Shown here piece after piece: positions 17,768-27,860 of a stretch of DNA of 64,000 nucleotides. The stretch spans positions 532,501 to 596,500 of the forward strand of contig NZ_CP049889.1 of NCBI RefSeq assembly GCF_011299095.1, written 5' to 3'. Numbering within the stretch: position 1 is the stretch's first letter; the number at the start of each line of letters is the position of its first letter. A program made the position numbers and the translations under genes. This DNA comes from Jeotgalibaca porci. GTDB lineage: Bacteria > Bacillota > Bacilli > Lactobacillales > Aerococcaceae. Below the pieces are notes generated by a model. The model saw only the letters and a list, made by a program, of their open reading frames with translations. It was not told where the DNA came from and did not search any database.

Positions 17768-17885
17768 AATAAACTTTGCTTCGAAGCGAATTCGCTTAGT
17801 TTATTGCTATATAAAAAAAAGCCCCCCCATTACATCACGAACCCTCATTACAGGATTGGTAAAATAACAACGGAGCTGCTTTTTA

Positions 17886-19616
17886 TTATTTAATTAATTC
17901 TTGCATTTCTTCAACTAAAGCAATAACTTCTTCAACTGTTGCACATTCGTTGATTGCTTTATTTGCTAGTTTTTCCATTTCTTTGGAATCCAATTTAGCC
18001 ACTAAGCTTCTTGTTTTCAAGACACTTGAAGCGCTCATTGAGAATTCGTCCAGACCTAGACCTAGCAACAATGGTACAGCTGTTTGATCGCCGGCCATCT
18101 CGCCACACATACCAACCCATTTGCCTTCAGCATGTGCTGAATCAATAACATGTTTCAACAATGTTAAAATAGCAGGGTTATATGGTTGGTACAAGTATGA
18201 CACGCGTTCATTCATACGGTCAGCAGCCATTGTGTATTGAATCAAGTCATTTGTTCCGATACTGAAGAAGTCAACTTCTTTAGCGAATTGATGAGCTAAT
18301 ACTGCTGCAGCAGGAATTTCAATCATGATACCCACTTGGATTTCATTTGAAACTTCTGTTCCTTCTGCTTCTAGTTTTGCTTTCTCTTCGTCCAAGATAG
18401 CTTTCGCATCGCGGAACTCATTTACTGTTGCAATCATTGGGAACATAATGCGTAATTTACCATGTACAGATGCACGTAGCAATGCACGCAATTGTGTACG
18501 GAACATTTCTGTTTCCGCCAATGAAATACGAACAGCGCGGTAACCCAAGAACGGGTTCATTTCTTCAGGTAATTGTAGGTATGGCAATTCTTTATCGCCA
18601 CCGATATCCATCGTACGAACAACAACTGCTTGTCCGTTTACACCTTCAAGAACTGCTTTGTAAGCTTCGTATTGTTCATCTTCAGTTGGGAAGTCTTCTG
18701 AATCCATGTACAAGAACTCTGTCCGGTACAAACCGATTCCTTCCGCACCGTTTTCGATAACACCTGTTAAATCTTTAGGTGTTCCAATATTTGCTGCGAT
18801 TTCAATTTGTTTGCCATCTTTAGACAAACTCTTTGAATCTTTTAATTTAGCCCACTCAAGTTGTTGCTCTTTGAAAGCAGCAGCTTTTTCTTGATAGACA
18901 GCAATTGTTTCTTCATTCGGACGAATAATAATGTCGCCTTCTAGACCATCGATGATAACCATGTCACCTTCAGCGATTACTTGTGTTACTTCTTTCGTTC
19001 CTACAACAGCAGGAATTTCTAAAGAACGCGCCATAATAGCGGAGTGAGATGTACGTCCACCGATATCGGTTACAAAACCTTTAACATAGTCACGATTCAA
19101 TTGTGCTGTATCACTTGGTGTTAAGTCTTTGGCTACGATTACAACTTCTTCATTGATAGTAGCCGGGCTAGGGATTTTAACGCCTAATAAGTGTCCCATT
19201 ACTCTCTCAGTTACATCTTTAATATCAGCTGCACGTTCTTGCATATATGGATTGTCTTCCATTGACTCAAACATGTTGATATACATTTTTGCAACTGTTG
19301 ATAAAGCTGCTTCAGCGTTTATCATGTTTTCTGTAATATCATTTTTAATGCCATCAAATAGTTCAGGATCGGATAATACCATTAAATGTGCGTCGAATAC
19401 TTGCGCTTCATCTTCACCAACAGCTTTAGCCACATGTTCACGGATACCTTGGATTTCATTTTTTGATTTCTCAAAAGAATCCAGAAGGCGCTTAATTTCG
19501 CCTTCTGGATCTGTAATTGAAACTTTATCAAAAGATAAGTCTGGCTCCGTTAGCAGATATGCTTTTCCTATGGCGATTCCATCACTAGCAGCAATTCCTA
19601 CTAACTGGTTAGTCAT
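17886..19616 (-). CDS. ptsI: Phosphoenolpyruvate-protein phosphotransferase (PTS enzyme I)
   Basis: Takes phosphate from PEP and passes it to HPr, the entry point for all PTS sugars. The 576-residue protein has an HPr-binding helical N-domain, the phosphohistidine swivel [13 protein letters not shown] with His191, and a PEP-binding TIM barrel with the [25 protein letters not shown] and GMCGEMAGD blocks near the active cysteine. Its start overlaps the ptsH stop by one base. Downstream lies the IS remnant, and I see no clean terminator between them. Confidence 0.97.
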   Translation of the reverse strand: MTNQLVGIAASDGIAIGKAYLLTEPDLSFDKVSITDPEGEIKRLLDSFEKSKNEIQGIREHVAKAVGEDEAQVFDAHLMVLSDPELFDGIKNDITENMINAEAALSTVAKMYINMFESMEDNPYMQERAADIKDVTERVMGHLLGVKIPSPATINEEVVIVAKDLTPSDTAQLNRDYVKGFVTDIGGRTSHSAIMARSLEIPAVVGTKEVTQVIAEGDMVIIDGLEGDIIIRPNEETIAVYQEKAAAFKEQQLEWAKLKDSKSLSKDGKQIEIAANIGTPKDLTGVIENGAEGIGLYRTEFLYMDSEDFPTEDEQYEAYKAVLEGVNGQAVVVRTMDIGGDKELPYLQLPEEMNPFLGYRAVRISLAETEMFRTQLRALLRASVHGKLRIMFPMIATVNEFRDAKAILDEEKAKLEAEGTEVSNEIQVGIMIEIPAAAVLAHQFAKEVDFFSIGTNDLIQYTMAADRMNERVSYLYQPYNPAILTLLKHVIDSAHAEGKWVGMCGEMAGDQTAVPLLLGLGLDEFSMSASSVLKTRSLVAKLDSKEMEKLANKAINECATVEEVIALVEEMQELIK

Positions 19617-19882
19617 TACTCAGCCAAACCTTCTTTCTTAAGTGTTTCGACGATGCCTTCCATTGCTTCAGCTTCGTCTTGTCCATCAACAGTGATTGTT
19701 ACTTCTGCACCTTGGCCTACACCAAGAGACATAACACCCATGATTGATTTCAAGTTTACAGATTTACCTTTGTACTCTAGGTTAATATCTGAGTTAAATT
19801 TGCTAGCTGTTTGAACTAACAATGTAGCTGGTCTTGCGTGAATACCTGTTTCAGCAATAATATGAAAGTCTTTTTTCTCCAT
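19616..19882 (-). CDS. ptsH: Phosphocarrier protein HPr
   Basis: HPr of 88 residues, carrying phosphate from EI to the EIIA domains. The phosphorylation site is His15 in TGIHARPAT and the regulatory HprK site is Ser46 in LKSIMGVM. Ser46-P HPr is the CcpA corepressor in Firmicutes. The start is the ATG at 19882 with AAAGGGG about 9 bases upstream; the open frame extends to 19945 but that part is leader. Followed with one-base overlap by ptsI. A TATAAT-like hexamer on the minus strand at 19934-19939 may be its -10. Confidence 0.97.
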   Translation of the reverse strand: MEKKDFHIIAETGIHARPATLLVQTASKFNSDINLEYKGKSVNLKSIMGVMSLGVGQGAEVTITVDGQDEAEAMEGIVETLKKEGLAE

Positions 19883-20110
19883 GACGTTGGTCCCCTTTTT
19901 ATATGAATTTGGAAAGTATTCCTCAACATTTAGATTATACATCAACCGATGACTTTTAGATATTATAAAGCGCTCTAAAAAATTCTTCTATAAGTAAAGG
20001 AATATAACCCTTTCATAGAACTAGATTACCATTTTTTGTAACTTAGAACAACTCTTTTAGGTGTTTTTATATGGATTGCAACCTATTTGGTCATTAATTG
20101 TTCAAAATAC

Positions 20111-20139
20111 TTGAAAGTCAAAATTGGTCAATGTATAAT
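20111..20139 (+). promoter_or_regulatory. clpE promoter
   Basis: TTGAAA (20111-20116) and TATAAT (20134-20139) with exactly 17 bases between them, about 50 bases before the clpE start. A good sigma-A promoter. The CtsR box covers its spacer. Confidence 0.8.
20116..20132 (+). promoter_or_regulatory. CtsR operator of clpE
   Basis: AGTCAAA (20116-20122), a 3-base spacer and GGTCAAT (20126-20132): the tandem heptad recognised by the heat-shock repressor CtsR, with one deviation in the last base. It sits between the -35 and -10, a position where binding would block transcription. A looser GGTCATT...TGTTCAA pair occurs just upstream, near 20088-20105. Confidence 0.8.
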
Positions 20140-20188
20140 AATAGTGCAAGTAAAATTAAAACGTGATAAAGAAAGGATGTTTAATAAT

Positions 20189-22408
20189 ATGAAATGTATA
20201 AATTGTGGCCAAAATGAAGCATCCATCCATCTCTATGCGTCACTAAATGGTCAAACTCAAAAAATTGATTTATGTCAAAACTGCTATCAGCAACTAACGG
20301 CCTCTCGCGGTCAAAATCCTAACTCGGGCTTCTTCAGAAATCAAATGGGTAACGATCCGTTTAACTTCGGCGACTTAGAGCAATTCTTCCGCCAAGCTCA
20401 ACAACAAAACCGTGCCCAAAAACAACCAAACGGTCCACAACCGCAACAAGGTAAAGATGGCGGCAAGGACGGCGGGTTATTAGGTCAGTACGGTGTTAAC
20501 TTAACCGAATTGGCACGTCAAGGAATGATTGATCCGGTGATTGGTCGCGACAGCGAAATTGCCCGTGTAATTGAAATTCTAAATCGCCGTAGTAAAAACA
20601 ACCCTGTTTTAACGGGTGAAGCAGGTGTTGGTAAGACATCCGTTGTCGAAGGTTTAGCACAAAAAATCGTGGATGGTGATGTTCCGCAGAAACTGCTGGA
20701 CAAAGAGCTTATTCGTTTAGATGTCGTTTCTCTCGTGCAAGGAACAGGAATCCGCGGTCAATTCGAAGAACGGATGCAACAATTAATGGACCAAGTCCGT
20801 CAAAACGATAAAATTATTTTGTTTATTGATGAAATCCACGAAATCGTTGGTGCCGGTAGTGCCGAAGGAAGTATGGATGCCGGAAATATTTTGAAACCTG
20901 CCCTAGCGCGTGGCGAATTACAACTCATTGGTGCGACAACGTTAAATGAGTATCGTAAAATCGAGAAAGACTCTGCTTTAGAACGTCGTTTCCAACCCGT
21001 ACGTGTCAGCGAGCCTACACCTGAACAAACATTGATTATTCTGCAAGGATTACGTCCGAAATATGAAGAATACCACCATGTTAAATATTCAGATGAAGCG
21101 TTGGAAGCTGCTGTTAAACTATCGCATCGTTACATTCAAGATCGTTTCTTGCCTGACAAAGCCATCGACTTATTGGACGAATCAGGTTCCAAGAAAAATC
21201 TGACTCTGAAAATTGTAGATCCAAAAGAAATCGAAGAACGCATTGCAGCGGCGGAAAAAGAAAAAGATGCTGCCCTAAATGCTGAAGATTACGAAAAAGC
21301 AGCTTATTACCGTGATCAACTACTGAACTTGCGCAATATGAAAGAAAATCCGACTTCGATGGATAACAATAACCGTGTGACAGAGAAAGATATCCAATTA
21401 ATCGTGGAAACTAAAACAAATATTCCAGTTGGAGAATTACAAGAAAAAGAACAGAAACAATTGAAAAATCTGGATACTGACTTGAAAGCACATGTCATTG
21501 GTCAAGATGAAGCAATTGAGAAAGTTTCGAAAGCGATTCGCCGTAACCGTGTCGGATTCTCTCGTAAAAACCGCCCTATCGGTTCTTTCCTATTTGTTGG
21601 ACCTACTGGTGTCGGTAAAACAGAATTGGCACGTCAACTGGCTAATGAAATGTTTGGAACGGAAGATTCTATTCTTCGTTTCGACATGAGTGAATACATG
21701 GAAAAACATGCTGTCTCTAAAATGATTGGTTCTCCTCCTGGCTATGTCGGGTACGAAGAAGCTGGACAATTGACAGAGCGTGTCCGTAGAAATCCATATA
21801 GTATTGTGTTGTTGGATGAAGTTGAAAAAGCCCATCCAGACGTCATGCACCTCTTCTTACAAATTCTAGAAGACGGGCGTTTAACGGACTCTCAAGGGCG
21901 TGTGGTAAGCTTTAAGGATACAATTATCATTATGACAAGTAATGCGGGAACCGGCGACCAAGAAGCAAGTGTGGGGTTCGGTGCTGCTCTTTCTGGAACA
22001 ACACGTTCTATCATTGATAAACTGGGTAATTATTTCAAACCAGAATTTATCAATCGGTTCGATGCCATCGTGGAATTCAAATCCTTATCTAGAGAAGATT
22101 TGACGAGCATCCTGACGTTGATGATGGATGATGTAAACAACGCTTTGGCTGATAAGGAAATTACGATTAAGGTCAGTGATGAAGCAAAAGCGAAGTTAAT
22201 CGATTTGGGATATAACCCTGCTATGGGCGCACGTCCATTACGTCGGATTATCCAAGAACAAATCGAAGACCACGTCGCAGACTACTATCTAGACCACCCT
22301 TCCGTTAAAAACTTGGCCTTCGATATCGATTCAGAAGGAAATATCGAGGTAAAGCAAGCAGAGGAAGAACAGCTACAAGATGAAGAAGAAGTACGCGAAA
22401 CAGAATAG
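20189..22408 (+). CDS. clpE: ATP-dependent Clp protease ATP-binding subunit ClpE
   Basis: HSP100 unfoldase that feeds misfolded proteins to ClpP. The 739 residues show an N-terminal zinc finger (C3, C6, C29, C32) specific to ClpE, a Gln/Asn-rich linker (about 33-97), first AAA domain with Walker A GEAGVGKT (143-150) and Walker B ending IDEIHE (213-218), a UVR-like coiled segment (about 346-386), and a second AAA domain with Walker A GPTGVGKT (471-478). The start is ATG 20189, 11 bases after AAAGG; earlier in-frame methionines lie in the promoter region. Control by CtsR is supported by the operator upstream. Transcribed alone, divergently from ptsHI. Confidence 0.96.
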   Translation: MKCINCGQNEASIHLYASLNGQTQKIDLCQNCYQQLTASRGQNPNSGFFRNQMGNDPFNFGDLEQFFRQAQQQNRAQKQPNGPQPQQGKDGGKDGGLLGQYGVNLTELARQGMIDPVIGRDSEIARVIEILNRRSKNNPVLTGEAGVGKTSVVEGLAQKIVDGDVPQKLLDKELIRLDVVSLVQGTGIRGQFEERMQQLMDQVRQNDKIILFIDEIHEIVGAGSAEGSMDAGNILKPALARGELQLIGATTLNEYRKIEKDSALERRFQPVRVSEPTPEQTLIILQGLRPKYEEYHHVKYSDEALEAAVKLSHRYIQDRFLPDKAIDLLDESGSKKNLTLKIVDPKEIEERIAAAEKEKDAALNAEDYEKAAYYRDQLLNLRNMKENPTSMDNNNRVTEKDIQLIVETKTNIPVGELQEKEQKQLKNLDTDLKAHVIGQDEAIEKVSKAIRRNRVGFSRKNRPIGSFLFVGPTGVGKTELARQLANEMFGTEDSILRFDMSEYMEKHAVSKMIGSPPGYVGYEEAGQLTERVRRNPYSIVLLDEVEKAHPDVMHLFLQILEDGRLTDSQGRVVSFKDTIIIMTSNAGTGDQEASVGFGAALSGTTRSIIDKLGNYFKPEFINRFDAIVEFKSLSREDLTSILTLMMDDVNNALADKEITIKVSDEAKAKLIDLGYNPAMGARPLRRIIQEQIEDHVADYYLDHPSVKNLAFDIDSEGNIEVKQAEEEQLQDEEEVRETE

Positions 22409-22450
22409 AAATTTTAGCACGTTTACGCCACTATTATCTATCATTACAAA

Positions 22451-22521
22451 GTTATGTCCTAAAGTGAGGAATGATTCGGGCATCATTACCCAGTTATGTC
22501 CTAAAGTGGGAAATCATTCGT
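22451..22521 (+). repeat. Family D tandem repeat, 42-bp unit (about 1.7 copies)
   Basis: GTTATGTCCTAAAGTG starts at 22451 and again at 22493, a 42-base period. Each unit holds the near-palindrome AATGAT...ATCATT. The same unit occurs in the opposite orientation at 62095-62180, also with a 42-base period. It lies between the clpE stop and its terminator; no coding potential. Confidence 0.75.
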
Positions 22522-22532
22522 TAATAGTAGAG

Positions 22533-22561
22533 GAGCCGGGAGTTATTTCCCGGCCTTTTTG
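22533..22561 (+). terminator. clpE terminator
   Basis: GCCGGGA (22535-22541) pairs with TCCCGGC (22548-22554), followed by CTTTTT. Nearly the same hairpin, including its flanks, recurs on the minus strand at 46312-46345. Confidence 0.88.
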
Positions 22562-22677
22562 CTTGCGTGTTACTATGAAGGTTATGATGCTTTCCGGTTT
22601 AATTTTCCCTTATGCTTCTTTAATTTTTAGAAAAGGTTTATAATGAGGGTAATTGAAAAAGCAGAGGGGGGTATTAT

Positions 22678-22968
22678 ATGAAACTAATTGACGTAACCAA
22701 TAGCCATCCGGAACTTGTACGTGAGCAATTAGCCAATACGGACGCAAACTTCGTCAAGGTTTATTCGCTCGGACAAACAACAGTAATTTTTACGGGTGCC
22801 CCAACACACGAAGACATCATTCTTCTGAATCGGAACAGACGCGTTAAACAAAATGAAATTGATTTTGTTCGCAACAAATTAACAGACTGGACGGAAGAAG
22901 TTGATGTTGAAGTGATGCCCGGACACAACTTTGTGGAATTATCTTATATCAAAAAAGATGCGCGCTGA
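22678..22968 (+). CDS. DUF1827 family protein
   Basis: Soluble protein of 96 residues of the DUF1827 family, known from enterococci and lactobacilli with no assigned function. It begins MKLIDVTNSHPELV and has an alternating beta/helix pattern (VKVYSLGQTTVIFTGAP, then a basic helix NRNRRVKQNEIDFVRNKL) and a final beta strand VEVMPGHNFVEL. A strong AGAGGGGGG ribosome site stands 6-7 bases before the ATG, and a TATAAT lies at 22638-22643. Single-gene unit ending in a bidirectional terminator shared with prfC. Confidence 0.8.
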   Translation: MKLIDVTNSHPELVREQLANTDANFVKVYSLGQTTVIFTGAPTHEDIILLNRNRRVKQNEIDFVRNKLTDWTEEVDVEVMPGHNFVELSYIKKDAR

Positions 22969-22989
22969 TTACAGCACGCATCTTTTTTT
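22951..22989. terminator. Bidirectional terminator between DUF1827 gene and prfC
   Basis: GATGCG-GCT arms pair with AGC-CGCATC around ATTAC. An A-run precedes and a T-run follows, so it can stop both converging transcripts. It overlaps the last codons of the DUF1827 gene. Confidence 0.88.
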
Positions 22990-22994
22990 GGTTT

Positions 22995-24572
22995 TTATAG
23001 TAAGGATTTTAATTTAACTTCAGGGTACTTATCTTCGAACCAACGCATAGCGAATTGATTTTCGAATAGGAATACTGGGTTATCAAAGCGGTCCTTGCAT
23101 AACAAGTTACGACTTGATGACATGTTCACATCTAGATCCTCTTCTTCAATCCAACGTGCAATTTTGGATCCCATTGGAGTCATATCTACTTCAGAATTAT
23201 ATTCATTCAACAAACGGAACTGGAATACCTCAAATTGCAACTGTCCGACAGCACCCAAAATAAATTCTTCCGTATGGTACGTTTTATACAGCTGAATGGC
23301 ACCCTCTTGAACTAATTGTTGAATCCCTTTGTAGAATGATTTTTGTTTCATAACGTTCTTAGGCGTTACTTTCATAAATAATTCAGGGGTAAACTGTGGT
23401 AATGCCTCGAATTGAACTTTATTTTTACCTTCATACAGCGTATCGCCGATTTGTAAGTTACCCGTATCATACAGACCGATAATATCGCCTGCAACGGCAC
23501 TTTTCACTGACTCACGGGAGTCCGCCATAAACTGCGTTGTATGTGACAATTTTAGTTTTTTACCTGTACGTTGGATAGTAACATCCACACCCGGTTCAAA
23601 TTCTCCCGAGCAGATACGCATAAATGCAATTCTATCACGGTGAGCAGGGTTCATATTGGCTTGAATTTTGAAAATAAACCCAGTCAAATCTTCTTTAGAA
23701 GTTGGAATTAATTCTCCCTCTTCCGTTTTCTTAGCTGCTGGACTCGGCGCAAAGTCGATGTAAGCGTCCAAGAATGTTTGTACTCCAAAACCTGTTAAAG
23801 CAGAACCGAAAAATACCGGTGTTAATTCGCCGTTAGCGATTGCTTCTTCATCGAATGGATTTCCTGCTTCGTTTAATAGAAGAACATCTTCCATAGCTTG
23901 TGTGTAGATTGTTGATTCTGTAATAGGATAGTCGCCAATGATTGCACCATCTTCATCCAATGGCAAGAAATCATTGTCCCCGTTTTGCTCAGGGTGTGTC
24001 AATTCAACACGGTTATTGTAAATATCGTAGATACCAAGGAAGTTTTTACCCATTCCCATTGGCCAGTTCATTGGGTATGCATCGATTTCCAATACTTCTT
24101 CCAATTCAGCAATAAGATCCATCGGTTCGCGTCCATCACGGTCCAATTTATTAATGAAGGTAAAAATCGGAATACCGCGCATCCGACAAACTTTAAATAG
24201 TTTTTTCGTTTGCGGCTCAATCCCTTTACCACTATCGATAACCATGACTGCACTGTCTACTGCCATCAGTGTCCGGTATGTATCTTCTGAGAAATCCTCA
24301 TGTCCTGGAGTATCCAAAATATTGATTTGTAACCCATCATAATCCACTTGCATAACTGAACTTGTTACGGAAATACCACGTTGTTGCTCAATTTTCATCC
24401 AGTCGGATTTAGCAAATTTCCCTGATTTCTTCCCTTTTACCGTACCCGCTTGACGGATTGCTCCCCCAAATAATAGGAGTTGCTCTGTAATCGTCGTCTT
24501 ACCAGCATCCGGGTGAGAGATAATTGCAAATGTTTTTCGTGTGTTTACTTTATCTGTTAGTGTTTGTGCCAT
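22995..24572 (-). CDS. prfC: Peptide chain release factor 3
   Basis: GTPase that recycles RF1/RF2 after termination. The 525-residue protein has the G1 loop [12 protein letters not shown] (19-30), the [11 protein letters not shown] switch, DTPGHEDF (G3) and NKLDRDG (G4) typical of RF3 rather than EF-G, and two further beta-barrel domains. Length is normal. It is transcribed alone, convergent with the DUF1827 gene, with the start at 24572 preceded by an AGAAAGGA site. Confidence 0.96.
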   Translation of the reverse strand: MAQTLTDKVNTRKTFAIISHPDAGKTTITEQLLLFGGAIRQAGTVKGKKSGKFAKSDWMKIEQQRGISVTSSVMQVDYDGLQINILDTPGHEDFSEDTYRTLMAVDSAVMVIDSGKGIEPQTKKLFKVCRMRGIPIFTFINKLDRDGREPMDLIAELEEVLEIDAYPMNWPMGMGKNFLGIYDIYNNRVELTHPEQNGDNDFLPLDEDGAIIGDYPITESTIYTQAMEDVLLLNEAGNPFDEEAIANGELTPVFFGSALTGFGVQTFLDAYIDFAPSPAAKKTEEGELIPTSKEDLTGFIFKIQANMNPAHRDRIAFMRICSGEFEPGVDVTIQRTGKKLKLSHTTQFMADSRESVKSAVAGDIIGLYDTGNLQIGDTLYEGKNKVQFEALPQFTPELFMKVTPKNVMKQKSFYKGIQQLVQEGAIQLYKTYHTEEFILGAVGQLQFEVFQFRLLNEYNSEVDMTPMGSKIARWIEEEDLDVNMSSSRNLLCKDRFDNPVFLFENQFAMRWFEDKYPEVKLKSLL

Positions 24573-24686
24573 GATTAATCCTTTCTTACTTCGTATTCTC
24601 GTGAATAGCCTTAGCTATTATAAACATAAATGACAACTCCGGCAACTGCGAAGAGTTAACCGGAGCTTAGAAGTTATTCGCTTTCT

Positions 24687-26054
24687 TTATTTACTCATTT
24701 TTGGAATTTCATCCACAACAAGTCGTTCCGGTACTTCATGATGCGTGCCGTCAATATAACGCACACCCACTCTGGCCAAGCGATTGTTGTCAAATTCAAG
24801 TGTTTTGATTTCTAAGCCGTTTACCTGGATAGTTGCTGACTCTCCATTTTCAGGTAGCATGCCGATTTCCGTTAATAGATACCCCGCGATTGTATCGACA
24901 AAAGTCGACTCTAATTCTGTGCGGAAGAAATCATTGAAGCGATACAATGGTGTCGCACCATCCACTTCAAAATAATTTTCATCTTTGCGTTCAATTAACA
25001 CGTAAGCCTCATCATACTCATCTTCGATATCTCCGACAATTTCTTCTAAAATATCTTCCAATGTGACGATTCCAACCATCCCACCGTATTCATCATGTAG
25101 AATTGCCAACTGGTTATGACTGCGTTTTAAGACGGCCATCAATTCATCCGTTGTAATTGTTTCAGGAACAAATAAGGGACGATTTAGGATTTTTCGTAAA
25201 TCAATTTCTTCTAGTGGCGTTACACGCGATTCTTTTAATAAGTTTTTCAAGTGTAACAAGCCGATTACATCGTCTTTATCATCATTGTAAACCGGGATTC
25301 GTGTATAGGGAGAATCAAGGGCTTCTTTAATATTTTCGTACGTGTCAGCTGTAATATCCAACATAAATGTATCCGTACGCGGCACCATCACTTCACGCGC
25401 CAACTTGTTATCCATTGCCAAAACACCTTTTAACATACGAAACTCTTGGGCTTCAATCGTTCCCTCCGAGTTACTTTGTTTCAATAATGTTTGCACTTCT
25501 TCACGTGAATAACTTTCGCTGTCATCCTTGAATGTTATCGGTGTAATTTTTTCTAAAAGACTAGTAGAGAAAGAAAGCAATCGCACAAAAGGTTTCATGA
25601 ATTTTTGTACAATCGTAATAATACCGGATCCCCGATAGGCGATTTCTTCAGAATTCTGCATCGCAACCTGTTTCGGAAATAACTCTCCAAAAACAAGCGA
25701 AATATACGATAACAAAACCGTTACAATTAATACTGCGAGTTGTTTTGCGCCAGGAAGTGCTGTGAGATAGGGTTCTAAGATTCCCGCAAAAGAATTTGCT
25801 GCGGATGCACTTGATAAGAAACCAGCCAATGTAATGGCAACTTGAATGGTTGCTAAGAAATCGTCGGAATTATCTAATAGTGCTAATACTTTACGCGCCT
25901 TTTCATCACCTTTAATGGCCTCATTAGCTACTTTATTTTTATTTAATGATACAAAAGCCATTTCCGCTGATGCAAAAAAGGCATTAATGCCAGTCAACAA
26001 AGCTACTAATAACAACTGCCATATCAAATTCTGACTGTCGGGATCTGCGTTCAT
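24687..26054 (-). CDS. CNNM/CBS/CorC domain membrane protein (hemolysin-family)
   Basis: 455-residue protein with a DUF21 (CNNM) membrane domain of about four helices (residues 12-180, starting LLLVALLTGINAFFASAEMAFVS), two CBS domains (about 205-330, including TRIPVYNDDKDDVIGLLHLK and HDEYGGMVGIVTLEDILEEIVG) and a C-terminal CorC/HlyC transporter-associated domain. Relatives such as Bacillus MpfA/YhdP export or limit magnesium. MgtE, a magnesium importer, lies 2.5 kb away. The hemolysin label in databases is historical. Stand-alone gene with AAAGGAG before the ATG. Confidence 0.88.
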   Translation of the reverse strand: MNADPDSQNLIWQLLLVALLTGINAFFASAEMAFVSLNKNKVANEAIKGDEKARKVLALLDNSDDFLATIQVAITLAGFLSSASAANSFAGILEPYLTALPGAKQLAVLIVTVLLSYISLVFGELFPKQVAMQNSEEIAYRGSGIITIVQKFMKPFVRLLSFSTSLLEKITPITFKDDSESYSREEVQTLLKQSNSEGTIEAQEFRMLKGVLAMDNKLAREVMVPRTDTFMLDITADTYENIKEALDSPYTRIPVYNDDKDDVIGLLHLKNLLKESRVTPLEEIDLRKILNRPLFVPETITTDELMAVLKRSHNQLAILHDEYGGMVGIVTLEDILEEIVGDIEDEYDEAYVLIERKDENYFEVDGATPLYRFNDFFRTELESTFVDTIAGYLLTEIGMLPENGESATIQVNGLEIKTLEFDNNRLARVGVRYIDGTHHEVPERLVVDEIPKMSK

Positions 26055-26148
26055 TTTATTATTTCTCCTTTTAAATGTAATACGTTAATTATCACTTGAA
26101 TTTCCTTAAAATACAAGTTTTTTTTCGTGGTGGCCACCAGCGACTGGG

Positions 26149-26192
26149 AAAGGGCTCACTCAAATTAAAATTCACGGTTGAGTGAGCTCTTT
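26149..26192. repeat. Family A palindromic repeat, single copy
   Basis: Fifteen-base arms (26149-26163 with 26178-26192) with one wobble pair enclose a 14-base loop. The inner arms ctcactcaa/ttgagtgag carry the actca...tgagt core of family A. It lies between the nox terminator and the CNNM gene. Confidence 0.7.
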
Positions 26193-26208
26193 TAGTTCCA
26201 GCTACACA

Positions 26209-26236
26209 AAAAGACAGGGCTCTCACCCTGTCTTTT
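26209..26236 (-). terminator. nox terminator
   Basis: AAAGACAGGG pairs with CCCTGTCTTT around a 6-base loop, 12 bases past the nox stop; a short T-rich tail follows on the minus strand. Confidence 0.82.
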
Positions 26237-26247
26237 AATCACGATTA

Positions 26248-27630
26248 TTATGCTTGGTCAAATGACTCTACGTCAACATGGTTTAACATGTTTTCTTGTT
26301 CTAGAGCTTTGTGAGCCAACAAGTTCAAGTAGTTCCATGGACGGTCGAAGTGTGGTTGGAAGAAGAAGTCTACCAATGCCAAGTCTTCGATAGTCATGCG
26401 GCCTTGAATTGCCAATGACAATGTGTTTGCAGATTGTGTAACGTCATATTTAGACATTACTTGTCCACCAACGATACGAAGTGTATCTTTTTCGTACACA
26501 AGTCTCATAAGGATTTTTTCGTTTGATGGCATGAATTCTGGACGGTAGAAATCTTCGAACAATACAGATTTTGTTTCTAGTCCGAATGCTTTACTACTTG
26601 AGTCAGTAACACCAGTTGAACCAATGTTAAATCCGAACAAGTGTAGTCCTGATGTAGATTGTGTTCCACGGTATTTCATTTTTGGTTCGAAAATGTTTTT
26701 ACCAACCAAGAATCCCATACGTACAGCATTTGTTGCTAATGGAATGTATGCATGTCCACCGTTTGGATTGTAGTTAACTGCACAGCTATCTCCTGCAGCA
26801 AAGATATCTGGGTTGCTTGTACGCATGTAATCATCAACGATGATTGCGCCGTTTGGCAACATGTCAACTTTGTCTTTCAACAATTCAGTGCTTGGACGGA
26901 ATCCAACACATAGAATAACTAGTTCAGATTCGTATGAACCACCACTTGTTACAACAGTAGTGATGTCACCCGCTTCATTATCTTCAAATCCTTGAACTAA
27001 TTCGTTCAATTGAATTTTAACGCCACGGTTACGCAATTCGTCTTCTAGAATGTCAGTAAATTCTGGATCTAGGTATTTATTCAAGATACGGTCAAGACCG
27101 TCGATAAGTGTTACTTCTTTACCATCAGTAGCAAATGCTTCTACTAATTCGATTCCGATGTATCCACCACCAACAACAGTGATTTTAGTTTTGTCTACTT
27201 TACGTGCAATGATTTCTTGAGCTTGGTTGTAGTTTTTACACAATACAACGTTTTTGCTCTCGATACCTTTGATTGGCGGGATAATTGGCCATGAACCAGT
27301 TGTCATAACTAATTTATCGTATGCTTGCTCAAAAGTTTCGCCTGTTTGTAAGTTTTTCACAGAAACAACTTTGTTTTCTGTATCTATGTTTGTTACATCA
27401 TGTTCCATGTTTACTGTAGCGCCAAGTGATTTAAGTTCTTCTGGGTTTGAGTAGAATAAGCTTTCTGCTTCTTTAACTACGCCACCAACATATAATGCAA
27501 TACCACAAGACAAGAATGAAACGTTATCGTTACGTTCGAAGATCGTTACATCTGCTCCTGGATTTTCTGATAGGATTGTTTTAACAGCTGACGTTCCAGC
27601 ATGCGTACATCCAACTACTACAACTTTCAT
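26248..27630 (-). CDS. nox: NADH oxidase (H2O-forming), Nox
   Basis: Flavoprotein that oxidises NADH with O2, reducing it fully to water and regenerating NAD in fermenting cells. The 460 residues show the FAD fold VVVVGCTHAGTSA (3-15), the single redox cysteine Cys42 in FLSCGIALYVGG, the NADH-binding GGGYIGIELVEA (about 158-169), a second FAD motif FAAGDSCAV and a dimerisation domain. Cys42 with this context separates it from peroxide-forming enzymes; CoA-disulfide reductase is the main alternative in the same family. Its promoter overlaps a GTGAACA...TGTG motif also found before other redox genes here. Confidence 0.9.
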   Translation of the reverse strand: MKVVVVGCTHAGTSAVKTILSENPGADVTIFERNDNVSFLSCGIALYVGGVVKEAESLFYSNPEELKSLGATVNMEHDVTNIDTENKVVSVKNLQTGETFEQAYDKLVMTTGSWPIIPPIKGIESKNVVLCKNYNQAQEIIARKVDKTKITVVGGGYIGIELVEAFATDGKEVTLIDGLDRILNKYLDPEFTDILEDELRNRGVKIQLNELVQGFEDNEAGDITTVVTSGGSYESELVILCVGFRPSTELLKDKVDMLPNGAIIVDDYMRTSNPDIFAAGDSCAVNYNPNGGHAYIPLATNAVRMGFLVGKNIFEPKMKYRGTQSTSGLHLFGFNIGSTGVTDSSSKAFGLETKSVLFEDFYRPEFMPSNEKILMRLVYEKDTLRIVGGQVMSKYDVTQSANTLSLAIQGRMTIEDLALVDFFFQPHFDRPWNYLNLLAHKALEQENMLNHVDVESFDQA

Positions 27631-27685
27631 TTAAAAAGCCCCCTAAATATATTTGTATGATTATGAACAATGTTTCGCGTCATGA

Positions 27686-27724
27686 ATCTTACCTTCAAAT
27701 GAATATGTGAACAATCTGTGTTAA
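27686..27724 (-). promoter_or_regulatory. nox promoter with overlapping direct-repeat motif
   Basis: On the minus strand TTGTTC (27714-27709) and TAAGAT (27691-27686) are 17 bases apart. The -35 lies inside TGTGAACAATCTGTGTTAA (27706-27724, plus-strand reading), a TGTG direct repeat with 11-base period. The start codon is about 55 bases downstream after an AGGGGG site. Confidence 0.55.
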
Positions 27725-27860
27725 AAAGATTACTCCTACATGAATTCTACTCACATTTAGAATAAATGCAACAAAAAAAGCTTAAAAATGTCAATTGATT
27801 TCATATTCGCCAATTGTTAAAATAAAAAAGAATAAAATTCCCAAAGAAAAGAGAATGATA

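Noticed and set aside
17099-17893. 264-codon plus-strand open frame
   Set aside because: Antisense to the transposase remnant, with no recognisable domain.
22380-22643. Plus-strand open frame after clpE
   Set aside because: Overlaps the clpE end, the family D repeat and the clpE terminator; no similarity or ribosome site.
24630-24670. Terminator between the CNNM gene and prfC
   Set aside because: CTCCGG/CCGGAG arms exist, but no T-run follows on the minus strand and the loop is long.
27700-27730. Rex operator upstream of nox
   Set aside because: The region has TGTGAACA but not the palindromic TTGTGAA...TTCACAA arrangement; a direct repeat describes it better.
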